Position numbers and translations under genes: made by a program. Below are positions 10,275-22,693 of a DNA stretch of 64,000 bases, in pieces. The stretch's first letter is position 1, and the number at the start of each line of letters is the position of its first letter. The stretch covers positions 24,808,372 through 24,872,371 of the forward strand of contig JAKGHH010000004.1 of assembly GCA_022828595.1 (NCBI GenBank), given 5' to 3'. This DNA comes from Nelumbo lutea (taxonomy: Eukaryota; Streptophyta; Magnoliopsida; Proteales; Nelumbonaceae). Under the pieces are notes generated by a model that was not told where the DNA came from, did not search any database, and saw nothing but the letters and a program-made list of their open reading frames with translations.

Positions 10275-11075
10275 ATTCGATCTAGGTTTTCTCATGTGGA
10301 ATTAATTCAGCCGACCACATGAGAACTATTTAGGGCTGAGTTTTTTTCATTCGACTGATTCTTGGAGATTACAAGAAGTCTTGAGCAACTGTCCAAGGAT
10401 TGGAAAGTGCTCATTGTAATCGGGAAAAATCAGAGAAGAATTAAGTGATCAAGGTTAGGTCTTTGATCAAGATTGGAGGTGCCAATCAGATTTTTTGGTT
10501 CTCTCATCAAGACTGAAGTTGGCGATCAAGAAGATTTTTCTCCGAGATCAGTTCTGTTTCAAAAGTTTCTCGGGTTGATCAGAATCAAGAATAGTTTTGA
10601 GCAAACTGAAGTTGGCGATCAGAATTCCAGCAATAATTTTTTTTTTTAAATCAAGATCATTTTTTTTTTCTCAGAAATTCCTGGGTAAGGTCTTATTCTT
10701 TCTTGAGGGCAGCAACAAGGATAGCTTAATTTGTGAGGTATGACTAAATAGATTTTTTTTTCTTTTTCTCTTCTAGGGTTTTAAGAGAAAACCCTAAAAT
10801 CCAGGACTATTACTGTGTTTGGATAAGAGATTAGACATTTTTTTGGCTGCTATCAGATCTCTGTTCTCTGATCTTTGTTTTTTGAGTTTTGTACCCAAGC
10901 CAACTGCTATTAGTTCTCAGATTTAGTAGGTTGATTAATACAGTGAATTGGATTTTTTTTTTCTTTCTCTGAATCTGATTTCTGCTTCTAGACCTACTGT
11001 CGTTAGTTTTTCAAACCTAGTAGGCTGATTGTTACAGTAAATAGAAGGTGCTTTTTGCTTAACCCCTAACCAAGA
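10275..11075 (+). other. Untranslated leader of Copia C
   Basis: About 800 bp lie between the primer site and the gag start. They are T-rich, with repeated AAGTTGGCGATCAAGA/GATCAGAATCAAGA-type words at about 10440-10625 and two copies of a TTAG..AGGTTGATTAATACAGTGAAT-like phrase near 10920 and 11015. I see no gene in it. Confidence 0.6.
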
Positions 11076-11940
11076 ATGGAGTTCAAGCACCAAGGGGAGG
11101 GTGTTTTTGGAACTGGTTCAGGTGGCATGACTGAAAACACCTTCCAAATTACAACTGTAAAGTTTGATGGTTCAAACTACTTAGAGTGGGCCCAATCAGC
11201 CATGATGGCCATTGGGGGAAGAGGAAAACTGAACTATTTGTTGGGAGATGTGAAGGAACCAAATAAGGAGGATCCTACTTATACTAAGTGGATTTAGGAA
11301 AATTATTTGGTGATGACATGGCTGTGCAATTCCATGCAGCCACACATCAGCCAAAATTACTTATGGGCAAAAACAACTAAAGAAATATGGGATGTTGTGA
11401 AAGAAACCTACTCTCACCCCCTTAATGTTGCTAGGGCTTATGAGCTGAAATGTGAGGTTAAAAATCTCAAGCAAGGTGAGAAACAAGTTTCTATTTATTT
11501 TCAATCTTGAAATCCCTGTGGCATGAAATTGACCACCTTGAATCAATTGAATGGGAAAGCCAGAAGGATGCATAGATTTACAGAAAGCAGATTGAAACTA
11601 ATAGTGCTTGAGTTCCTGGCTGGTCTAAATTCGGAATATGATATTGTGAGGCAGCAACTGTTGACAAGAGATAGTGTAACTCTGTCCCAGGAGAAAAGTT
11701 ATGCTACAACAATAGCCTTTTGAATCAGCTCTGGCAATAGTTAAGCCCAAATCTGGGAGTGATAAGGAAAGAGACATGAAGAAGGAAACTAAGAAGGACC
11801 TAATATGTGAGCATTGCAAGAAATCTAAACATACTAAAGAGACCTGTTGGAAGTTACATCCACATCTAGTTCCAGCAAAACTCAGAAACAAAAAGGGGAA
11901 TGCAAATATGGTTGTTAACACTGATAGTACAACCTCATCT
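11076..11940 (+). pseudogene. Copia C gag with zinc knuckle (broken)
   Basis: The gag starts at ATG 11076 (MEFKHQGEGVFG) and has the FDGSNYLEWAQSAMMAIGGRG block. A stop at 11296-11298 interrupts it, and it resumes VMTWLCNSMQPHISQNYLWA and YELKCEVKNLKQGEKQVSIY to 11510. Frames change around 11510-11723, where EFLAGLNSEYDIVRQQLL is visible. The 11776-12780 frame then has the knuckle CEHCKKSKHTKETCWKLHP, which fits CX2CX4HX4C. Gag coats the element RNA. At least one stop and two frameshifts break it. Confidence 0.88.
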
Positions 11941-12099
11941 AGCACAAGAGGCAATCCTCTAGATACTCTAGCTGCTGTCCGAGCTGCTCTAATTCAGCTG
12001 GAAAATGAAGTTGGTAATTCAGCTCCACCTTCTCAGACACCATCAGCACCCCCTACCTCAGCTTTTTCTCATTCAGGTAATCGGGCCTCAACTCACCAT

Positions 12100-15000
12100 G
12101 CCTCAGTTTCAGGTAATACAAAACATTCATGGATAATAGATTCTGGAGCATCTGACTATATGACTGGATTGTCGTCACTATTTACTACCTATCACTTATT
12201 TTCAGGTAGAGACAAAGTGTCCATTGCTGATGGCTCCCTCGTTCCTATTTCTGGCAAGGGAGATATCAAGTTGTCTAATGCTATTTCCTTATCTTCGATT
12301 TTGCATGTTCCTAAGCTTAGTACTAACTTGCTTTCAGTTAGTAGCATTACAAAAAATCAGAATTGTTCAGTAACCTTTTTTCCGGATCAATGTGTTTTTC
12401 AGGATCTGGAGACAAGGAAGGTAATTGGGATTGGCCGTGAGGCAAATGGAGTCTATCAGCTTGGAGGGAGTCCTTATTGGGAAGATAGTGAGACTAAGAG
12501 GTCTTGTGTTTCTCAGTCTGTTGATCAGGCTATGCTTTGGCATAATAGGATGGGTCATTTATCTTTTTGGGCTTTAAAGAGTTTGTTTCCTAGTTTATTT
12601 GAATCTATCCAGATGTCTAGTTTGAAATGTGAGGGTTGTGAACTTGCAAAACACTGCAGGACAACCAATTCATTAAGTAATAATAGAAGTAATATTTCCT
12701 TTGAAATTGTGCATATTGATGTTTGGGGACCTTACCATACCATTGCTAGGGGGGTATCGATATTTTCTATTGTTTGTTGATGATTATACTCGTTTTTCGT
12801 GGATTTATCTCATGTGTTCTCGAGATGAGGTTCCGGCATTAACCCGAACCTTTCATAAGATGATTTTAACCCAATTTAGGGTCAAAATCAAAATTTTTAG
12901 ATATGATAATGCGAAAGAATATTTTGCAAACCCATTAGCCTCCTATTTGCTTGAACATAGGATTATCCATCAGAGTACCTGCGCTCATACACCACAACAA
13001 AATGGGGTTGCTGAGAGAAAGAATAAACACATATTGGAGGTAGCCAGAAGCATTATGTTTACCTCCAATGTGCCTATACGTTTCTAGGGGAATGCTGTTC
13101 TTATAGCAGTGTATTTCATCAATAGGATTCCTTCACGGGTTCTTGACATGAAATCTCCATTTACCCTCTTATATCTTGATAAAGAGTTATTTACCATTCC
13201 CCTTAAAACCTTTGGTTGTACATGCTTTGTTCAGATTCTTGGCCCTCATCGCTCCAAGTTTGATCCTAAGGCCTCAAAATGTATTTTCCTTGGTTATGCA
13301 CAAACTCAAAAGGGATATTGCTGCTATGAACCTACTTCTGGGAAAAGATTTGTCTCAATGGATGTCACTTTCTTTGAAGATGTACCCTATTATCCAAGGG
13401 TTTCTCCTCAGGGGGAGAGTAGTAAGGATGGGGTTAACTCGTCAGAAGTTCCTTTACCTATCCCATTAAGTGAAGAGGGGTGTAATGGGAAGGGCTGTCA
13501 GAGATGCAGGGATGTGAGAGTCTATCATAGACGATGGAGACAGGTTGGTTTCGGACATCAACAATGCAGGCCAGTCCCAATCTCCTCTGCAGATCCAGAT
13601 CCCGGTACCACAGTTGCCCCAGTTCCTCCTACAGAGCCAGATCCAGGTACCACAGATACTACAGATGAGAGACATCCCACCATGGAGCTTTCACCTTCAT
13701 TAGATGATCTTGATCTTCCCATAGTAGTTCATAAGGGCAAGCGTCGTTGTACCACATCCACAGCTCACAACATTTCTCAATTCTTGTCCTACGATCATTT
13801 TTCTCCCTCCTATAAGTCTTTTCTCACATTCATTGCCGATGTTCCCATTCTCAGAACAATACAAGAAGCATTGAAAGTACCAGAATGGAAAGATGCAATA
13901 AAAGCAGAAATGGATGCCCTCATCAGAAACAATACTTGGGAGATAGTTGATCAGCCTAAAGGTAAGAAACCGGTTGGATGTAGATGGGTATTCACTGTGA
14001 AACATAATGCTGATGGCTCTATTGAAAGGTATAAGGCCCGATTAGTTGCAAAAGGATTTACTCAGACATATGGTATTGACTACTTGGAAACTTTTGCACC
14101 AGTAGCAAAGATGACCACTATCAGAGTCTTATTATCTTTTGCAGCCAATTACTCTTGGCCGTTGTATCAGATGGATGTTAAAAATGCCTTCCTCAACGGA
14201 GACTTGCAAGAAGATGTTTACATGCAGTTGCCTCTTGGATTTTATGATACAAAGACAGGAAAGAAGGTTTGTCGGTTGAATAAAGCCTTGTATGGACTAA
14301 AACAGTCCCCCAGAGCTTGGTTTGATAGATTTAGACAAGCCCTTGAAAGGTTCGGATATGTACAGGCCCATTCAGACCACACCTTGTTTATTAAGAGAGT
14401 GGATTCTTCCTTAATCTTGCTTGCTGTATATGTGGATGATATGATGGTAATAGGAAATGATAATACTGAGATTGAGTCCCTTAAGCAACTCCTTCATCAA
14501 GAGTTTGAGGTAAAAGATCTAGGAGAACTACGATACTTCTTGGGCATTGAGGTAGCCAGATTCAAGCGTGGGATTTTTGTTTCTCAAAGAAAGTATGTTC
14601 TTGACCTTTTGGAAGAAACAGGAAAGTTAGATGTTAAGCTTGCTGACACACCCATTGAACAAAATCACAAGATCAGTGCAGAGGGTGGAGAACCCCTTGA
14701 AGATAAAGCTATGTTCCAACGGTTAGTTGGAAAACTTCTCTATCTTTGTCTCACTCGACCCAACATCAGTTATGCAGTCAGTGTGGTTAGTCAGTATATG
14801 CACTCTCCTAGGACTACTAACCTCCTTGCAGTTGAGAGGATACTAGCATATTTGAAGAGGTGCCCAGGCAGAGGCATTTTATTCAAGAATAATGATCACA
14901 TGAAGAAAGAAGTTTTCACAGATGCTGATTGGGCTGGGTGTGTTGATGATCGAAGATCTACCTCTGGATATTGTGCTTTGTTAGGAGGTAACCTTGTCTC

Positions 15001-15412
15001 TTGGAGGAGTAAGAAACAAAATGTTGTTTCTCATTCCAGTGCTGAAGCTGAATATAGGTCCATGGCAAATGGTGTAGTTGAGATCCTATGGTTGAGATCA
15101 TTATTTGAGGAGTTAGGTATTGTTTATGAGAAGCCCTTGATGTTGTACTGTGATAATCAAGCTGCCATCAATATAGCCCATAATCCGATACAACACGACG
15201 GAACTAAGCATATTGAAGTGGATCGACATTTTATCAGAGAAAGGGTTACATCTCAAGAAGTATGTCTTCCATACATCACCTCTGACATGTAGCTGACAGA
15301 CCTTCTCACCAAGGCGGTTTCAAGGAAGAAGTTAGAGGCAAATCTATGCAAGTTGGGAATGACAAACATCTATTCCCAACTTGAGGGGGAGTTTAGAGAA
15401 CACTAATGTGGA
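12100..15412 (+). pseudogene. Copia C pol: protease, integrase, RT and RNase H
   Basis: Protease is WIIDSGASDYM (about 12130-12160). GAG-pre-integrase has LWHNRMGHLSFWALKSL and CEGCELAKHC. Integrase begins IVHIDVWGPYH, with a frameshift near 12760, and continues in 12701-13087 with FVDDYTRFSWIYLM and TPQQNGVAERKNK. A TAG stop at 13086-13088 replaces a Trp codon. The 13109-15292 frame (727 codons) holds the integrase tail, RT with the catalytic VYVDDMMVIG box, and RNase H with STSGYCALLGGNL and HSSAEAEYRSM. The frame ends at a TAG in ITSDM, where LTDLLTKAV follows, again a simple substitution. Repairing few sites would restore the frame, so decay is recent. Confidence 0.93.
15383..15391 (+). 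other. Polypurine tract of Copia C
   Basis: GAGGGGGAG directly precedes the 3' LTR and would prime plus-strand synthesis. Confidence 0.85.
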
Positions 15413-15743
15413 CCCCACTGTCCGTATGTCAGCAATAAGTTATGATTAGGATTAGTTCTTTATGATAAGATTAGGACTAGTCTTTTATAAGATTAGGATT
15501 AGTCCTTTTTCAGCTTTATCTTATCTTATCTTATCTTATCTTGCCATATAAGCAATTTAGTCCTTTTACAAGTATGATACTATGTATATAAATTTAAGAG
15601 GGGGGCGGCTGTTTAAACACATCAACCCAACTCTCTTTTATCAAAATCTCCCTCCCCTCTCTATCTCTCTCTCTCTTTTCTCCCTTTTCTTTTCTTACTT
15701 TTTCTTCTTCTTTTAAGTGTCTGTTCAATCTTGAGCGACTACT
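15392..15743 (+). repeat. 3' LTR of Copia C
   Basis: This 352-bp LTR matches the 5' LTR closely. It begins TTTAGAGAAC, so its first G is mutated, and it ends GAGCGACTACT. It lacks a 15-bp unit between two CCCCACT repeats and has a few substitutions and repeat-length changes. Confidence 0.92.
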
Positions 15744-15748
15744 AAGAC

Positions 15749-16474
15749 TTCAAAACTTGAACCAATAAGCATGGAAGAACTCAAAATTTTGTCCAATCAG
15801 CTCAGTTTGGAAAGAGTACAAATACAAATATGTACAGTGCAAACATATATTTTGCACTCTTTCCAAACTGAGCCATCAATACATATTGATTTTTTCAACC
15901 TTTCTAAACCTTGTCTTCATTTTTATCCTTTATTTTTCTTTTCTTCTTATCCTAGGATAAAAGTGGAGGCTCAGCCCCACTATTTTCTAAAATTTCTTTT
16001 CTTTCTTCCTTTTCTTTTCAGGAATATTTTGATTTTCTATGTTTTAAATGAAGTTTATACATTTTCTATAAAGATTATAGACAATTAATAGTGAATGATG
16101 GTTGTTGCTTGCTATGGAACCTAAAAATTACCCTAGAATTCATGGTTTTTATTCAAAAAATTCCCATTGCCTAGGTGACTAGGTGACAAGGTAACTATTG
16201 CCTAGCCTTGCTTTGGTGCCTTGAAAACTATGGCCTATGCTTTTAAGATTTTCTCTTAGTGATAAAAAAGATAATAGAAAAAATGTTGCTTCAATTTTTT
16301 GACTTGAATGTGTATTTATATGTTTACTATATGAAACATAAGCATGCATACAAACATAATCTGTGTCTTGCACCCACTGCATGAACTTATAAGCCAAAAG
16401 ATGTTAACTTGGTTTTTGAACTTTTCAACAGCAACCGGTTTTTATTTTTCTATTTATTTGATACTATATTGGAA
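15749..16474. other. Gene-free stretch between Copia C and LINE L2
   Basis: I see no gene. Open frames at 15771-16088 and on the other strand at 16179-16397 are low-complexity and match nothing I recognise. The only clear structure is the inverted repeat at 15800-15873. Confidence 0.5.
15800..15873. repeat. 18-bp inverted repeat, possible stem-loop
   Basis: GCTCAGTTTGGAAAGAGT (15800-15817) and ACTCTTTCCAAACTGAGC (15856-15873) are perfect complements separated by 38 bp. The loop side also pairs partly (ACAAATACAAATATGT against ATATATTTTGC-type sequence). This could be a MITE remnant or a transcript hairpin. Confidence 0.8.
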
Positions 16475-16680
16475 TTTTTTTTTGGAAAAAGGTAAGGTAA
16501 TTTATTCATCACAGAAAAAGCTGAAGAGTACAACAAAACCCAGGCCATAAAGATTGCCTGGGCCCAAATCAAACTACAGTCTCATCCAAGACTGAGAACA
16601 AAACAAAAGAGGCAAATTCTGATGTTTAAACTCCTCCGTCGTCGACACCCAAGAGAATAACTTACCCACAGCTCTCTGCA

Positions 16681-19600
16681 CTATTTCATCTGGACTTCAC
16701 AACATAAAATTCTATTATTTCTCTCAGTCCATATGGACCATAACACAGCTGCCGGAATGGTATTCCAAACAAGCTTACCTTTCTTGCTGAGGCCCTCAAT
16801 TCTCCAAAAATTCAGCAGCTCCTTCACTGAATTTGGCATAACCCAACTAATCTCCAAGGCCTTTAGGAAATGCCCCCAGACAATAGAAGAAATTGGGCAA
16901 TGGATACACAAGTGCTCTGTAGTTTCTGCAAGAGTAACACACAAACCACACGAAAGATCCAGAATCTGAATTCCGTGTCTCTCTAGATTAACTATAGTCA
17001 GACATTTATCAAGAGCCATTGTCCAAACCAGAAAATTAATCTTAAAGGGACTAGTTGGGTTCCAAATCTGCCTGGCAGGGAAATCCTCCTGACCTGATCT
17101 ATACAGCTTGAGAACCATGGATTTGACAGAAAAACAACCATCTGCATTTCTTTCCAGCTCCATTCATCCTCCTGACTTAAATCAATCATCTGATTTTGAA
17201 GCAACCCCAACAGAACCACATACTCTTCCACCTCCCAGTCAAACAAGCTTCTCCTACAAAGAGGAGTCCAAATAATGGAATTACCAGAAGCATTAAAGTT
17301 ATCAGCTACTGAAGAATCTTGATTCACAGAGATTTGGAACAGGAGGGGGAAAGCTTCTTCCAAGGACACCTCTGAACACCAAGGATCCTTCCAAAACTTA
17401 ATTCCATCCCCTTTCCCCACCTTAAGCCTAATCCCATCCAAGAGGATAGGAAGATTCTTCAACATACCTGCCCAGAGAGATCTATCCCCTCTTGAATGAG
17501 GAAACTTAGATCTCCAATCACCCCACTCCGCCCCATACTTTGTCGCAATAAGGTTTCTCCACCACGCATTTCTTTCAGTAGCAAATCTTCATAACCATTT
17601 GCTGAGAAGGGCAGAATTAAATTTCTTCAAATTCCTTAATCCCAGCCCACCAACTTCCTTTGGGAGACACACTTGCTCCCATTTTACAATATGGATTTTC
17701 TTTTCCTCTTCCCATCCCCTCCATAAAAAATTCCTCTGGATTTGCTCCAGCCTATATACTATTTTAATTGGGATGGGGAAAAGAGAGAGGAAGTAGGGAG
17801 GTTAGAAAGGGTACTCTTAATCAGTGTCACTCTGCCTCCAAATGACAGATATTTTTCCTTCCAAGAAGTCAATTTTCTCTCCATTCTCTCAATAATTGGA
17901 ACCCAGGTCGCGGAGGAAGAATATTTAGCCCCAAGAGGCAGCCCCAAATACTTAACCGGGAGAGAATCAGTTTGGCAAGCCATCACTTCTGCACATTCTT
18001 CTAAGTTTGGGACAAGACCCACTGGGATGATCTGGCTCTTACTCAAATTAACTTTGAAACCAGTCACCACTTCAAACCAACTCAGAATCCCAAGCACTGA
18101 TTCCAACTGAATCGGAGATGCATCAACAAAATGTAGGTATCCTATGCAAACTGGAGGATATTAACTTTTTCCTTTCCAGGGGAGATTGCAAATCCATCCC
18201 AATACCCATAATCTGCAGCCTTCTTACTGAAAAGAGTTAGAATTTCCATGACACAAATAAACAACAAAGGGGAAAGAGGATCTCCCTGCCTCAAACCTCT
18301 AGAGCTACCGAAAAACCCCTTCGACTGGCCATTAATTAGGATGGAAAATTTTGGGGTCTTAACACAAACTCTGATTCAGTTTCTCCATTTCTGCCCAAAG
18401 TTCGTTTTTTCCAACACCAGATCTAGGCAATTCATCGTATGCTTTCTCAATATCAAGTTTACAAATTACACCCAGGGTACCCTCTCTTCTTTTGGAGTCA
18501 ATCAATTCATTTGAAATGAGAATTGAATCAACCATCTGCCTCCCCAGAACAAATGCACTTTGGTTACTAGAAATTACATTGTCTAGCACCCCTTTCATTC
18601 TTTCTGCTAGGACTTTAGCCAAGATTTTATAGATATTGTGCAGGAGACTAATTGGCCTAAAATCCTTAATGTTCACAGCCCCCTCAATCTTTGGAATGAG
18701 AGTAATAAATGTAGCATTCAAACTTCTTTGCAGAGGTGCATTTGTATGGAAGGCCTGGAACACATTCAACAAATCTTTATTCACAAAATCCCAGCATTTT
18801 AAGTAAAAAAGGATTGTAAGACCATCTGGCCCATGTGATTCATCACATTCTAACTTCTTAATTGCTGCCTTTATTTCCTCTGTGAAGGGTCTCTCAAGCC
18901 AAAGTTTCTGATCTTCATTCAATTTCTTAAAAGGAAGATCAGTAGGAAAAGGCCTATGGGTCCAGCTTTCATTATAGAGATTTTTATAAAAGGAAACTGC
19001 TACTGACTTAATCTCTGAACATGATTCTCCACTCCTATCTTCCCACACCAGCTTGTTGATTGAAGAAGCTCTTGCTCGGGCATTTGCCATTTTATGAAAA
19101 AATTTCGTTTTTTTTATCACCCTCCTTTAGCCAAGTGGTTTTGGCTCTTTGTCTCCACTTAATTTCTTCCTTTACAGCCAACTTGTCATAGCTGTTTTTT
19201 TTTTTTTTTTTTGCTTTGGATCTTTTTAATCTCAATTCTTCAGTTAAGGGACCCACCTCTTCAGCTTTGTCAATCTCTTCAATGGTACTCAATAAAGCTT
19301 TCTTTTCAGTACCCGAATTCAATCTATTTTCCAAATTCCAAATTTTTAATTTTTCTTTGATTGCACCTAACTTTTTTGCCAAAGTAAAGGAGCTAGAACC
19401 CTCCACCTGAAGCTCATTCCACACAGAATTGATCAAAGGAATAAGCTTGTCCTCCTCAAACCAGGCATTTTCAAATTTAAAAGGAGCTCTGATTCTCTCA
19501 TGATGACCACATATAAGCTGAATAGGACTGTGATCAGAAACCGGTCTAGGGAGGGTGACCTGCCTAAAATCAGGAAAGATATCATCCCAATTTGAGAATA

Positions 19601-20207
19601 CCAAAAATCTATCCAGCTGCACAAGGGTGGGATTTTCTTGATTATTGGTCCAGGTGAATCTGTTGCCCTGAATAGGGATATCCATAAGTTCCATATTATT
19701 GATAAAATCAGCAAACAAATTCATCAACACTGCTCTTCTACCCCTTGTATTTTTCTCTTCCACTGATAAAGTCACATCAAAATCTCCACCAATGATCCAA
19801 GGATGAATTAATGATCCTCTCATATCTGATAATTCCTCCTAGAAAGCCGCCCTGAGGTTTGAAATTGTTGGTCTATAAAAATTTATAGTTTGGATAACAT
19901 TGCCATCATGGAGCTTCATAATTAAAGAAATTGAGAAATTTCCAATTCTGCTAGAAACAAGGCTACAAAATGAAGGATCCCAAAGACTTAGAAGGCCCCC
20001 TGCACTCCCAGAAGCTGCCAATGCGTTCCACCTAACCTGATCTTGCCCCCAAATACTTCGGATAATAGCAGCATCTAATTTCTCCAATTTTGTTTCTTAG
20101 AGCAGGACAATCTTTGACTTCGACATCTTTAGGGAATCACAAACCACTAATCTTCTCCTTCCTGAACCCAAACCTCTAACATTCCAAGATAAAACTTTTA
20201 ACTCCAT
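16681..20207 (-). pseudogene. LINE L2 ORF2: endonuclease, RT and zf-RVT (broken)
   Basis: ORF2 starts at ATG 20207 with LKVLSWNVRGLGSGRRR, the N-terminal signature of the APE-like endonuclease. The domain continues in 19839-20087 and 19092-19823, with HPWIIGGDFDVTLS, NRFTWTNNQENPTLVQLDRF and PVSDHSPIQL. RT is in 18359-19120, with SHGPDGLTILFYLKCW, FRPISLLHNIYKILAKVLAER, NQSAFVLGRQM and KLDIEKAYDEL. The ADD box region at about 18145 is broken by a stop and frameshift. 17759-18106 has ILSWFEVVTGFKVNLSKSQ. zf-RVT lies in 16681-17465 (ARQIWNPTSPFKINFLVWTM and ERHGIQILDLSCGLC). The element cannot encode a working enzyme. Confidence 0.9.
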
Positions 20208-20410
20208 GAAAAAACTTATCAGAATACAATCAACCCCCACCTCAAACCTTCTTAGACCCCCTTGCTACCCCTTCACTACTCCCCGCCTTGTCATTTATCC
20301 CCCAAGTAAGTCTCATCATTTCTCTATGTCTCTTTGAGTTGGTTCCTCCTTGTTTTGCCGCCATTTTCCCCTTTCCATAAGAACTCTTCGTTAAATCCCT
20401 TCCAAAAACT

Positions 20411-22235
20411 TTATGTTTTAGCTTCCATCCCCTCCATTGAAATTCTCGGGAAATTTCCCAACCCCAAGAGCTTCAAGGTCACCCAAGAGGAGGGATTAGT
20501 AACATTATTACTGTACTTACCTTCCTGGCCTTCCAAAGAATTTGTTTTATCCTTGTTTCCCTTTAGGTGAGCTTCTTCACTCCTCTTCGTCAAATCAGGG
20601 CTTCTCCCACTTCTCTCTGGCTCTTTGAATTGATTGAGACGGTCGGCCACACTATCACTTTGAACCTCAGACCCCATCACTGCAATGGGAGTCACCACCA
20701 GCAGATTATCTTCCGCAGGTACTAGAGGAAGAAGCTGTTTTTGTCGCCGCCTGTGTTCAGCCTTCGGCAGACTCTCCGAATCAGGGGGACGCAAGGGGAG
20801 TGGCAAACCACCCTGACCATCACCTCTGAACTCAGTGTCCGATGACAGAGAAACCGACTCAACTGGAGTCTCGATCCCTGTTAACTCCGATTGTTTGGGA
20901 GGTTGGCTGACCCAGGTCGCTTTAGACGAACCAAACTAATGAGATTCTATTTGCCAAAGGACCACCTTGGTTCACTGGCGGATTTTGAAAATTTGCTTCT
21001 CCTGAACGCCTGCATGGATCGAATATTCGGGTTCTTTGGGTAGGAATGGCACTGGTCCGGGTCCTGGACCCGTCTCGGAAAACCCTTTCTTTCACGTTCC
21101 CCAATTTCTGATCCCTGTCAAGCCTCCCTCCCCCTGCTCAGCACGTCCTCCTCCATGGGCACCACGTGCATTTCTTTGAGACATTGTTTAATTAAAGTTG
21201 TTAATTCCTCAACCATCGAATCTCCCCCACTACTTCCCAACTTTAACTTTTGCAGACGATCCTCGAAGCTATCCCTTGAGATAGGATCCTGACCCTCCAT
21301 AGGATTTAAGATTTGACGGTCCAGATTAGCATCAAGGGTCTCTTCTTCTTCTCCGCCAATCTCCGGCGACCTCATTGGCGGCATGTTACGGGCCTGAATA
21401 CCTCTCAGAGATTCTTGAAGCAGTGAACTCTCCCCAACATCTTCTAAAACAACCGTCTTTGAGATTTCCGAACCCATCCTATCCTTTAAAACTTGTTTAT
21501 TTGTTTGGTTACCCTTCTTCCATCTTTGGACTGACGGCAAAGTTTCAGGCCAAATGCAAACAGAGAAGAGACTCCCCAGCCACAATCTCAACCTTCTCAG
21601 GAATCGGATCTTTCTTTCTCACCTTCATATGAATCCACTCACAAGTAGCCTCTGGGGAATTGTTAGTTTCTAGAAACCCACTGCATGCATCGCCAATTGA
21701 TTTGATCACACTCAGACACCAGAGAATCAGAGGAAGACCAAACACCCTAACCCAGGTTGAGTCCGAGCGATCAACATCCTCACTCGATTCCGGATAGAAG
21801 CATCTTGCGCTAGCTCCTCACCAATCAAGGAGGAGATGATTTCTCCCCATTTTCCATGGACCATTGTCGAGGATCCACTCTGCATCAGATCTCAAAGGAA
21901 AGATGAAAAGGAAAAGATCGTCTGTCAGCTTCTTCACCCTCACCCCCTTCCTTCCAAGAACTGCTTACCCGGCTTTCCACTTCTCGAACCCCTACTCTCC
22001 ACCAGAATCTTCCCACCAAGCAATCACATAGGAACTTTCTTCTTGCCTCAACACCTTGGACCTCTGTCATTACCACCTGCTTATCCTCCACCTTCTTGAG
22101 TTCTGAATGCCCAAAATCCGGCCAAGCATCGGCCGACACCGCTTTACTGTAGGAAAAGTTTGGTCTTGCTCTCGCACCCATCCCTTCTCTCCTGTACCAA
22201 TTCTCTACTTCCCATCTCCTCCCTGAAATCTTCAA
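20411..22235 (-). pseudogene. LINE L2 ORF1, DUF4283-like gag (broken)
   Basis: The ORF1 protein would bind LINE RNA. 21885-22235 holds the N-terminal part with FLCDCLVGRFW. A shifted frame at about 21836-21900 reads PLRSDAEWILDNGPWKMG. 21545-21745 has FGLPLILWCLSVIKSIGDAC, the recognisable end of a DUF4283 domain. The rest (20411-21591) is a charged linker without a clear zinc knuckle. Four or more frames are needed to follow it, so it is a pseudogene. Confidence 0.75.
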
Positions 22236-22693
22236 GAGGGTCTTCTATGAAACATCTTCACCTCCAAAAATTTCAGAGAACTCTCGTGGCTTCGACTAAC
22301 TCCGACACTACACAACACTCGACAAGAAGATCTTGAGCATCTCTTGCAACACAAACATCTGGTGGCAGCATTTCCTTGATGATCTTGAACATCACCTTCC
22401 TTTACCACCCAGTACTCAACCTACCAAAATCATCATTAAAAGCTTATATAAGGGATTGGAATGGTAGAAAGGGGCCTTTTTGGCAGGGTTATAATCCTTT
22501 TCATTTATTCTTAGGTATTTTATTTTGGTTTTGGAAAAAGTCAAAGACATATATTGATGAAGATGTTATTTATATGATTCTGTATATTACATGCTGTCGA
22601 TCTTATACTACATTTAGGCATGTGCATTTATTTCTTTGAATAATAAAAGTAAAATATACAACTCACTCCTGTTATATGAACTTTCTTCATCAG

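Larger units (their letters stand above)
9896..15743 (+). mobile_element. Copia element C, nearly complete LTR retrotransposon
   Basis: A 5.85-kb Ty1/copia element with both LTRs, primer site, gag, protease, integrase, RT, RNase H and polypurine tract in the expected order. AAGAC at 9891-9895 and at 15744-15748 is a perfect 5-bp target duplication. The LTRs start TG (TT in the 3' copy) and end in CT rather than CA. Only a few stops and frameshifts break the long frames, so this is the youngest-looking large element in the window. A solo LTR of the same family lies at 56158-56517. Confidence 0.95.
16475..22350 (-). mobile_element. LINE L2, near full length, no RNase H domain
   Basis: A minus-strand non-LTR element of about 5.9 kb. 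The T run at 16475-16483 is its A tail. Reading leftwards from about 22350 come ORF1 with a DUF4283-like gag domain, then ORF2 with endonuclease, RT and zf-RVT, ending near 16681. No RNase H domain follows, unlike L1, L3, L5 and L7. Many stops and frameshifts mark it as dead. I could not fix the 5' edge or find a convincing target duplication. ATTGGAAT occurs at both sides but is too short to trust. Confidence 0.88.

Noticed and set aside
15771..16088. Open frame of 105 codons after Copia C
   Set aside because: It overlaps the inverted repeat, is rich in Phe/Leu from T-rich DNA, and has no similarity I can name.
16475..22450. ATTGGAAT at both sides of L2 as a target duplication
   Set aside because: Eight bases of simple sequence, with the right copy about 100 bp beyond the apparent 5' end. 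Too weak to accept.
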